Shown one piece after another: positions 12,201-24,200 of a stretch of DNA of 64,000 nucleotides. Below the pieces are notes generated by a model. That model ran no database searches. It had not been told where the DNA came from and was given only the letters and a program-made list of their open reading frames with translations. How positions within the stretch are numbered: the first letter of the stretch is position 1; every line of letters starts with the position of its first letter. Source of the DNA: Bolinopsis microptera (lineage: Eukaryota; Ctenophora; Tentaculata; Lobata; Bolinopsidae); assembly GCF_026151205.1 (NCBI RefSeq), contig NC_087072.1, positions 5,752,084 through 5,816,083 of the forward strand, written 5' to 3'. Made by a program: the position numbers and the translations under genes.

Positions 12201-15200
12201 AATACCGAAATGTAGCCAGCTTCTTCTCCAAACGTGATCTATTCTCTCCACGAGCAGCTCCATAACAACCCCCTCTTCACAAGAAAGGTGATCGTCAGAA
12301 CCCTGATAACTATTGAGTTATCACCGTTAGCAGCTGCTTCGGAAAACTCTTCCTGTCATGATGTTAACATGCTCTTACTGAGTTGGTTATCATCAAGTCT
12401 AACCTGTCCGAGAACGTCAAAAGGATATAGCACCATTATCTCCCTGAGTTTGAGAATGACCTTACAGTTACATCTGTTATTACAGATGCCCTAACTGCTA
12501 TTACAGATTGCTACTGTCTCAGGAACTACTGCTGGCCTTGTAATCGTAACAATTCTCCACCTCCCCTGCTTCAACATCTTCTACAAAGCTGCATCAACAA
12601 CATATTCTGCACACAATTTATCCAAATCGGACTCACTTCAGTACAAAACTTTCATGTTTCCATTTTGATCTTTTATGTTAGTAAATTATAATTGATGATA
12701 TCATCTCCATTATTATTTTTACCCATTATCGATGTACGCCTTACGGACACTGTTAGCGCTGTCTCGAGTCTATTTAATTTCAATCATTGTATCAAAAAGT
12801 GCATTATTGTACGAATCAATCAACAGAAAAATCAATATCCTCAAATATTTTGACCAATCAAGATTTTTTAGACATCATGCATACTCGCTATTCTTGATGC
12901 ACGTACACCAAGTGGTGTCATTATACTTTAGTCACCAAAATAAATTGAAAAAAATTCTCAACATTCCATGGTATTCAGAGTCATTGTTTCACTGTTTAAT
13001 ATGTAAGTATGTATGCTTTTCAAAAATATTATAAATATTCCCCTTCGTCGTGATGAATTTACATTTTAAAAGAATTTCCAATATTATTTGTGATGCATTT
13101 AAGCCTTAAATTGATCACATCATAATTTATCATAAGGAAGACAATTGTTTTGGTAAAACGATTTTTAGCACACAGTATATAGTATATACACACAAACGAA
13201 AACTGAAGGCAAGTGTCTTTCGCGAATGATTTTTCCCCGCGAATTCTTCTTTTTCTTGGTTTTTCAACGAATAGGGGGACAATCCTTCAGTAGCTATCTC
13301 ACTATTATTATATGAATCATATCGCGGAAGATACTTGCCATGATAATAATTATTGAAATTGGTAGTATGAATGAGCGTGCTGTAAACGGGTAGCTTCACA
13401 ACAAATTAGCGTTACAACAAATTAGCGTTACAAAATTAAAAGGGGTAGATAAATTTGAATACGTGATTGATTATTCCAAAACATGATACATAGTCCTTGG
13501 AAAATCATGAGTAGAAGATTTATCCCAAAAATCGTATCTCTTTAAAAATTTCAATTTTTGTTAGATTGTCGTGGTAGATAGTTACAAGATTGAAAAATTA
13601 TTCCAAATTAAGATGACCAAATTATCCCCAAAAACTTGAATCACCTGGATAAATAATCACAATAATTATAATGCTTTTGATCAAATTGAAGGGCACCGGT
13701 AACCATCGAATCAGGTAAGAATAACTTTTAAAAAACAGGAAGCTTTGTCCAAAATCACATGCAGGTTTATTTACCAGCCATCTGATGAAACTCTGCCTGA
13801 GATTTCCTCATCTCGTCAAATATTTTAGTTCAGCACTCAGCAGTGTCAAAATCAGCGTGAAATTTCGTCAATCTCTAGTCTCTAATCTCGTTGGCAATTG
13901 ACCCCGTTCCTCAGCAAGTTTCATTACTTCAGAGGTTTCATCTGTACTGAGTAATTTAAACCTTAGTGCCGGGATTATGTGTATTGTTAAAACTGTTTGA
14001 CATGCTACTTCTACTGTGAGCACTTCCGGAGGTTTTCCTAACACTGAAGCGTCTCTTGACATACTCCTTCATGGTGCTGCCTCTTAGAATGAGGATCAGA
14101 GGAGTTAGAGCAGAGTTGAGGTAGAGCAGATGGTTACTAGCTATTAACAGGACAAATCCTCTCTTATAGTGCTCACTAGTGTCCAGTTCAATCTCCATGT
14201 CTATTATCATCGCCATCAGGAATGCTGTGTTGCAGATGAAGAAAACTCCTGTTAACAAGATGATAGTGACGGACATTTTCTTGTTCCTTCTCTGACTTTT
14301 CTCTCGAGTTTGGGTGGAGGTGTGGATGAAGATCTGCCGAACTTGCATGACCGCACTTATCAGACAAATGATGGAGGGCAGGCCGTAAGGTATGAAAACT
14401 GTGAGAAGTATCACTAGAATTCTCCGACATGTTTCAAGATCATTATATATAACGTCTCCTCCTAACTGATAAAAGCTTTCTTCGACGAGGCCTGCGCCTG
14501 GTCTAGGGTAGACGTAGAGTAAACCCGCGACAGAAGTCCAATCGGCTTGAAAAAATTTAGAAACATTATGAGCAATGACCCACTCTGCCACTATGAGAAT
14601 AAACCATATTATTGCGTAAATGAGGATACCCAGTTTAATGTATTCTCTGCGGACGATGTGGAGGGGGAGGAAAATGGAGGTGGATCTTGCTACTGTGAGA
14701 AGAACGTTAATGAAGGCAGAGACATGAAGAGGAAGCTGACCCACCACGTAGAAAATAGAGTAGAAGTGCAGTCGGGCCGCTGGGAAGAACCATTCTGTCA
14801 GGAGGACAGCAGCGCCCTGATAGATTGCAACAACTCCTGTAATCATGTCCGAGCAGGCCAACAGGAAGTAGATAAGGTGCATGACTTGGTCGGTTTTGGT
14901 GCTGAAGAAGGCCGCCACCAAACTGTTCAAGGTAACACAACCAATCCCCAGTATAATCCCCAGAACAGGTAATACCACACGATACCCATCAGAAGCAAGC
15001 AGCTGGCACGTTCTCATGTCGTCTTTGTAATATTCCCCATCTGGTGATAGGGAATTACAGATCTCATTGGTTAAGATCGCAGTAGAGATATCCATCGTTT
15101 CATTCGTCAACATTTCAAATCTTCCTGCTAATTGGACATTGTTATTTTGAAGGATGTTATCTCAAACTTGATTATATCATGGATATGAAAGATGGGAGAG

Positions 15201-18200
15201 TCTGTAAATCAACTAACGATTTACCAATCCCAAACGAATAAAGAGCCAGGACTCCGTGCTGTGCCACAGAATAACATGTCATAATATTGGCAGATTAATT
15301 GGTGTGTGCCATATTTACGACATGGCACGGCCTCTAAAGAATATGTCGTCTTCGTCGATATTAATTTGATTGACCTTTTGTTATTTATAGCTTAAATTAA
15401 CTATATTGCTCATAGTATGAATATGTGCAATGATAGATATGACAATAGTTTGCTATGAAAAGTAATTTTTAATTTTGGAATTTTCTCTAGGTCGATGCCC
15501 TCCTGAACTCTCCTGACGTGAATTTCAAAAACACAAACTGAAAAAGCGTTTAACAAAAATTCAATTACATGCCGACTCGGATAGTTTGCAAGTTGAACTC
15601 CCATAGAACAACTGTATGAGTATTTTTAGTCGACCTTTAAAATTGAACTGTGTATTATCTTTCGCGTAATATATGCACTATTTTCTCAGATGTATAATCA
15701 GGCCGAAATTAATAAATATCGATACCTCCGGAATTATAAATTATTAGTATTAAACTTACACAATCAACTGAATATTTATTTAATTAATTAACTAATTGCA
15801 AAACTAACTAAATAATTAATAAAAAATCGCAAATGTTGTTAAACCTATTAAATTGAGATCTAATGACCTCTTAAATCATTTCTACAACACGGAGTGAAAC
15901 TGAAAACTTCATAATCCACCAACTGATACAACTATACTGAGATGGGTGTTGGTTTATATTGATTATCAATGAACTTACAATAGACTATCATAAAACGGAG
16001 GAGAAGGTGTACTTGATATATCATTACTAGCTGTCGTAGTGTCGTGCTGAACCACAGTGTGACGTGCACTGATTTGATATTAAGATATTGTGCCCATTAT
16101 AAGGGAACTACCATTGATGATCGTGACTGTCTCGAGAACAAAAAGGGCCCGACTATTGTGTCAGCAGGTATTTGACTTCGATTTGATTAAAAGCATATTA
16201 TGGTGGGAGCTTATTAATGCGATTAGTTGTACGAGACCAGCTCGGCTCTAGTGCGGGTCTAGAGTGATATACAGATTACAGAACCTTAAACCCAAGTCGC
16301 ATGGGAAAGGCTCGCAGTCGCACGGAAAAGGCTCGCAGTCGCATGGAAAAGGCTCGCAGTCGCATGGAAAAGGCTCGCAGTCGCAGGGGAAAGGCTTGCA
16401 GTCGAACGGGAATGGCCAGTTCAAATGTCAGACGTTCCGTCATATATCGGGCTTATCTTAATTTCCGGGGGTATTCAACATTGATTGAATTAGTTCTTGA
16501 TTATTCTACTGCTAGGTCTCGTCCTTTATAACGTGGACATGAATATAGCTTAGATATGTGGAAAAAGTTGATGTCCTATCTAATATATTCAAAAGATGCA
16601 TCCTTTTATACTATCCAATATTGGCAAAATAGTAAAACGTGCTGATCAATCTCGTAAATTGTGTAAATCTGTCTTCGAAGATTGGCCAGGTAATTTGTAA
16701 ATTGTACAGGGCGGACCATCGTCCACTGAAGTTATAAGATATTGAGACACGCGATCCAGCTGAGAAATGCTCTTATGACAGTATGGCTTTTTTTACTCGG
16801 AGCGGCCATTTGAATTGAATTGAAAATTCCCTCCTAGCTTGCCAGGAGAGAATTTTCAATTCAATTCAAATAGCCCCTAATAAGCATAGATGAAGGGGCT
16901 GCAGAATCTGGGGATCTCGGTCTGCGCAATCCTCTAATGAGAACTGTAAACAGAAGCTGGACTGCCTCTAGGAGTTGATAATTCGTCAATGGGGTGGCCA
17001 GACTAAAGTTTATGTCAAATAAATATCTAATATAGAATCTTATTATTGGCAATATAAGACTAAATAAACCACAAACACCTTCTCTCTTACCTCACTTAAC
17101 TCCCAGACAAATAATACAAAATAAGGACAAAATTTTGTCTGAGCTTCCCATTTTCTGTAAGTCTCATAAAAACGTCTTCGTTAACAAATCACTCTAAGTT
17201 AAGAAAGTAAACAGCGTTCACGTCTGGAATCCTGGGAGACGTGTGATGAAACTTTAAATAGTTCAACTCATTATCTTCCTCAGAAAAATAACCACTGTAG
17301 TTGGTAGTTACGGCTGGCCCCAACAATTAAATAAAAATGAGTTGCTACAATTTACCGAGCCAGAAATAGGGATATCGTATATATACATATAGGAGAACTG
17401 TGCCCCGATATCATACCGGGATTAAGAGGTCATTAACTCTTAAAAATCTACGTAAATCATTAGTTAAGATCATCGCACCTACTGGTCATTTTTCTTAATT
17501 CATTTTGCCAGCTTCTCGTATTACAACTACCAACATATGTCTAGCCAAGACCCGAAGAGCTAAACCATTTTAATGTCTAAAACCGCTCGCTCTAATGCCA
17601 AAACCTTATAATTTATTAACCTATTGAAAATTAATCATGTGAAGAAGATGTGTTTCTCACGAAACTTCTTCATGTTAAATTAGTTTATGAGCTGGATCCT
17701 AAACCCCTTATTTCAGCGGAGAAGAGCTGTTAAAAACGCTGCTGTCAAATTGGGAAGTGTTTGAGACGAGCAGTCTCATGTCACCTGACCACAAGATACA
17801 GTTGGTGGAGATAGTGAGTCTGATGAGTGGTGTCGTGGAGAAGACCCTGTTGTCGGAGACACAGTTCTTGAGAACAATCTACACTCTGTTACTCGACAAG
17901 ACCAGCTCGAACAAACACAAAATTGACCTCATTAACGTCATGAAGGTACGTATGTCGTTCTGTAAGTAGTGGTCAGATTATGTAAGAAGTGATCGGTTCC
18001 CAATACTAACTTTGATCAGAAAGTTGCGGAATTCGATTGGGAGTCGATTCAGCGTCCTCTATTGAAACTCTGTATTGAGACTTATTACCAAACAGTAAAA
18101 TAATATAATAAAACTGTAAGATTATGGGAGGTTCTGATCTGCGCAACCTGGGGACCCACTACACGTTTTACTGTACATAATTCATTTGTAAATTAATGAG

Positions 18201-21200
18201 CCGCATTAGGTTCGGTACAGTTGTCTGTCATTGGTATAACTTTTCGGAGCGTGTCTTCGATAATCATAATCGTTCACGGGGCAGGAGGACAGCTCCCTTG
18301 AAACTTAGATCTAATTTAGCTTAATACAGGAAACATTTAATTATGTATGTTATGTTGTTTTCTTATAAGTCTCAATAAACGAGTACAGCTGTTTTCAATC
18401 AAAACTACTAAGATGATATTTTGACATTGTTCTGTTAACCCAGTCAAGACTTATCAACTAATCAACCAACGACTATGGTACTACCAGAACAGTAATTAAA
18501 CTATGCAGTACCATATAAAGTTAAAAATAAGGATAATGTTTCAACTTAGTAACCACCCATCAGGGCCTGAAGCTGGAGGAGCAGACCGCCTCCCTGCGCC
18601 CAGTGTTGGAGGAGTTCAGGACAGGTCACCTCCCTCTACTCTCAACTCAGTTCACTGCGGGGAGTATGGAGCACCGGGACTATACCAGTCTGGTTAACTG
18701 CCTCTGTGATGCTGCCAGTGCTACTGTAGCTACCCCTCTTATTTCGGTTAGTTGCTACAAATATGGAGACTTGGAGAGTTTCCAAGTTGGAGACTAGAAC
18801 AGGTGTTTAACCGTGTCGGTGTGCTAAAAAGTGCAGGTATCAACTGTAGGGGACTGAACGAGAGGTAGGCCATGACGGACACCTAATATAAGGAATGTAA
18901 GGAATGTATAGCTGTTGGAGGCTGACAAAGCTGGGGAAATAAACTGACTAGTTATTAATTTGATTAATCTCACAAATCTGAAACTGACCCTGGAACGGTG
19001 ATGAGCAAATCAAATCAAAGATTAGCACTACCACGTGTAAAGTTAGTCAACTGTACTCAGCTGTTGCATTCCTTTAAGTGTATAGATATTTTGCATTTCT
19101 TTAAAGATATATATACATATCACCGGAGACTCGCGGGCGGAACAAAATATTGCACGCGCACGCGCGTGCAATATTTCATATGTCCCCGAGGGCGCTAGCC
19201 CGAGGAGGACATATTTTCGTATAGCACGGAGGGCCCATCGGGCCCGAGTGCTATACGATTTTTCCGCCCGCGGGTCGAGGTGATGTGGATTATATCCACC
19301 AGCGGGCGTATTACAGTTAATATATAATTTTATAAATAAACAATGGAGCTTGTATAAAAGTCGACTCTAGAAAAGGTCGCCACTAATTGTTGTAACCATG
19401 GTAACACGTCACGTGTTCAATGTAAGCCAATCATAAAGGGCTGTGTCGTATATAGGGGCTGGAGATGCACTGCATTCCTGGGCCGTGGGAATAATGAATG
19501 TAATGTCAGTGACGATGAATATCAATAATATAGGGGGATTATAGTGCTGATGTTTCTTATGTAGTGTGTTATAATAACTTTGATATAAATCAAAGTATCA
19601 TGTCATCTGCTCACGAGCTGCATGAGCAGCCCTACCGGACACAAAAATAAAATGTATATAATATAGTCAGTGTAATAAGGAATTTCACATGGAGACGATA
19701 CAGAAACTGAAAATATTTTAGAGAACTCCGGGCTATATTGCTACTGGTCAAATTAAATGTCACTTGTTAGCGGGCTATATCATGAGCGGGCTGTAGAGAT
19801 ATCGGGCCCTTTGACAGCGGGCTGGTGAGAGCCCGCTATGCGAAAAAGCGCACGCTGGTGGATATGGGCTAATATAAGCAGATTAAAACGGCTCCCTTTG
19901 GACAAGTGCCAATAAATTCAGTCAGCAGGTGGAAGACGACCTCATACTGGATTGAGTCTGAAACCAATGACTAATAGTGATATAACTGATAAGATAATAA
20001 TATACCCTCCCCTTATCAGGTGGCTACAAAAGTGGTATGTTCTGAAGACCTCCACCCCTGTGATGCTGCATACCAAGCCATGATATCCCAAATAGCCACT
20101 CGGCTTAGCTCCCACAACTACTCCCAAACAACTGGTCACCTCCTACAGGCTGTCCTTCAGAAAGGTAAGAAACTCATTGAAAGAACGTGAGACCACGTGA
20201 TAGCCACGTGATTACCAACACTTTACCATGCTTTAACCTGTCTGACAGTGCTATCTGCTAGTTTATTAGTGTGACTACATGGTGGTGATCATGCAGCTAG
20301 GTGGTGCATGTTCATACTGGGGCACTATAATGGAACTACATGGCTGATAGAGCCACAGAAGTTGTGATATTTACTGATTAGATCGATACCACAGACCCAT
20401 CATGGCTGATATTAATTATTCGCACACAATACAAAGACAGAAAAACAACCCACTTGCTCCCAGAACAATACCCTCACTGAACAATACCCTCACTGAACAA
20501 TACCCTCACTGAACAATACCCTGAACAATAACACCCTTCTTTATCCAAAATTGAGTGAAAACCGAGAAGACAAAGAACAACCTAATTGAGGTGTCATTTT
20601 CAATGAAAAGACAGAAGAGATGGAATTTAGTGTACCACCGAGAATGAAGTGCAGACTGCAGGATGCTATCGAGTTATCACCATCTTGTTAAAATAGTATT
20701 GGAGCTGTTAAAAGACAATTTGCCTGAACTGGGGAACTGGTTCTGAGGCACTTTATAGTCTTGAATGTGTACAGTCATAGAATAAACTAATAAAGTAGTG
20801 GGGTAAATTGTACGTGAAATTGTTGGAGTGAGTTCATTAAATCAAGGAAGATGATGTAATGCGGCAGACAAACATGACAGAGCACGCAATTGTATTTCAA
20901 TCAAACTGTCACCGAGCTTTTGAACTGATTAAATATCCTCTAAGTTAGCAAACAAATTTTTTGTTATACTCGAATCTCTACATCCAATTACAAGAGACGA
21001 ATGGAGTAAATTTTCCTCAAATTTTGATCTAGACTCAACTAAATTCAAACTAAAGCGAAATCTGAGTTCGAATAATGAGTTGAAACTAAATTTGAAGCTA
21101 GATCTGAGAGTAATATTGTTACCTCCCACCAAGGATAAACCGGACCGCTTTTTTGGCCGTGACGGTTTTTCGTGTGTTTTTCATTGATTTTGAAAAAACC

Positions 21201-24200
21201 GAGATTGGGATTCCAAGTACATATGGGCCGATTGTGACTGGGACTAAGCCGGGATTCCGGTCGATTCTTACTGACCACATATCTGCTTTATGACTAGTGG
21301 TTACTGTGATATAGTGAAATTAATGCTCGGATTGGAAATAAGGAATGTACTGTTAAATAGTGAACAGTTTTGAAACAACGATAAAGTATCACAAAACCTT
21401 CAAGGTCGATTTCATGAGAGAAAGTTGCAAAGTTGCACATTCCATATTAAATCAATCAGTTTTAATTTTGTTTTTAATCAAACTGTCACCTAGTTATTAA
21501 ACTAATTTACTACCCTCCACAGTCCACTTTGACAATCTAATTTGTCACTTTAAATCTCACTTGTTTGGCATTGCGATCAGAGATCAACTATACCCAATAC
21601 ATCTCTGGAAATAAAAAGGAATTACTGCCTACTGAAGTAAGTTCTATATGAAGTTGAATATAGATCGAACTAAATGTAAACTGAAGCGAAAATTATTAGT
21701 AAGTTTAAATAATAATTAATAAGTTAAAACAACTGTATATAGCATAGACAATAGTCATATCACTTCACACCCTTCATCTCATGACTACTGACTAGCGTAA
21801 TTAAATGTTGGAGTTGTTGATCAGGAATATGGACGAGACTATGTAATGGTTTAAATATGGATATGGTTTAAAACATTGGTAGTAAAGCGATTAACTATAA
21901 CGCTATAAGAAGAGTCGTGGTTTTCGAAGTTCCACATTCCTAAAGTCTCTTTATCGGTATTCAGTGGATAGTGTTAACAAGGGATAACAGAGTGATTCTC
22001 AATATTCTGATTTCGGCAGTAATACTGCCGCAGTATCCAAGAAGCCCCAAGAAGCTCACGTGTAACGATCCGGCTTCTTGGATAATGCATGGACTTCTGC
22101 AACTGCAATCAACTACTTTTTATGGTTTCGCTGTGCGAATTAAACAGTGTACATTCCTTTTAGTTTTATCGGGAAACCATCCGCTTTAATTAATAATCAG
22201 ATCCATCCTTTCCCCCAGACAAATTAAATCGAAATTGTTAGTGGCTCAAAGTTATTTCGGATTCCTTCCTAATGACATATATTAGCAATAACTATAAAAT
22301 GTTTCAGGAAGAGTTTGCAGGAAGGGCATGATACCGTTACTAAAGAAAGTTAACAAATTAGTCCTGATCCGTTTTACAGAGGAACACTGGCCTGACTTCT
22401 CCAAACATCTCGATGTTGATGCTGTGAGTCACATCTTAAAGCTTTAGATCTTGTTTTTATAAAGCTGTCATGAGATAAACAAATAGGACACGTTAAAGTT
22501 ACGGAGTTGGCGGAGGTATCACGTGGTCGATAGTTCCAAGCCAGCAGATATCTATAATCAATCTCAAAAACAGAAAAATTAAAAATAAGCCTACAAAATA
22601 GAAATAGATGATAGATGGATATATTTTGACAAACAATGAAGATAGCCGTTCATTCCTGGTTAAATTATTTGTAAAACAGAGATGTAGACTGTGGAGCTGG
22701 CCAGTACGGGCAATACCATTGTTCAGTCTTCTATATTTCTTAAGGCAATGGAATGGAGGACGGAGATAGGCCCTCACCCGTCCGCCCGCACCATTGAGTC
22801 GGTGTCTGGTTATTGTCCATTTAATTAGTAGAGTAATCAGGACAGATCATTGGTTCCTTTCTACTGGAAATTTCTGTATGTTAGATAAGGAGCACTATCA
22901 TCTGGGCTATTGTTTTATAGGCATTTACTGACACGTTTTGATACCTTTCCAATGACGTTTATCTGCCTCACGCATTAAAAACGATCAAGTTGTTTCATAA
23001 TTTGGTTAAAAATTAAAAGGTTATCGTAAAAGTTCAACAAAATGAACTAACTGAAACTAATTCTATGCTGTAATTATGTACGGCTAAAGACAAGAAATGT
23101 CGATGGTCGATTCATATTCCTGAACATGTTGGAAAATCTATATTCTATATATAGGTACTATTTTTGTTCTAATCCTCGAAAGTTATGGAGAGAGTAATTG
23201 ACGACCCCTTGTGAACTATAAGTATAGTTGGAGAAGAAACATGAACCTAATCATTTTCTTTATTGTGGGTCATTAAACTATGACGATAATATACAGCTGC
23301 ATTTTGTACTAAGGTTATTTCAGAAAGTCGTGACGTGAGTCAGCCATACTGTTCCTAATTGTGGAGGCAGCCGGAAGAATATAATTACTGGTGCTCCTAT
23401 AATTTAGGTACTGACCTCACAAACAACAAGCACCGGGCCCCCACGAAATAGAACAATTTCTCGTGTGTAGTACTGAGACCTGGTTATCATTAAATAGTGA
23501 ATTAAAAGGACGCTGGCTCGAGCTAAATACCTAAAGTAGCTCACTAGCTGTTTAGATCAAACGTAACAGCAGTTTCGCAAAGGAAATTTCTATTTATTGT
23601 CTAGTCTCAACAACTCTCAGCATTATATGAAAGAATAGAATATTAAACCAAACTAACGTTTGAGATATTTCCCAACTTCGTTAAACCAGGTAGCGAAATA
23701 ACGCTATGATTGCGAGTAAGCTCTCACGAAACGTTTAAATGAACAAATAAGTTAGCTGTCCCTACAAAAATTCTGGTTTCGGTATAATATGAAAGAACGG
23801 GATATTAAACTGATTCCTAAACTATTACGAGAAATATTTCCCTTTACCCACAAAATTCTTCTTTGAGCTATTAGACGCAGATAGATAGCATTGTGATCGT
23901 GAGGAAGTGTTTATAAACACTTCCTCACGATCACAATGCTATCTCTCTGCGTATAAATAAAAGTTGCAGTTTCAATAAAAGTTGATGATATTGATCATAT
24001 TGATCATATTGATCATATTCGCAGACAATTTTACGTTTTATTTTAATAGTAATACTAATAGCTACCTATTATTCAGTGCGCTTTGATAAGATAACGTTGG
24101 ATGATTCTCGATTTAAAATCGACCATACCGGTAGATTTATAGAGTGTCAGTTAACGTATGTCTTTATATCCCCACTTTATCGTAGTATAATCGCAGAATC

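Larger units (their letters stand above)
15114..17716. other. Intronic non-coding DNA up to PRKDC acceptor
   Basis: Apart from the minisatellite at 16296 and hairpin at 16807, no gene or structure is recognised. AT-rich with chance ORFs only. It ends at the TTTCAG acceptor before 17717. Confidence 0.5.

Noticed and set aside
14547-14972. 141-residue plus-strand ORF
   Set aside because: Antisense to the GPCR at 13956-15113, whose seven-helix reading is far better supported.
16264-16531. ORFs with repeating SHGKGSQ peptide
   Set aside because: Open only because the underlying unit is 21 bp; no start context, splice sites or flanking coding sequence.
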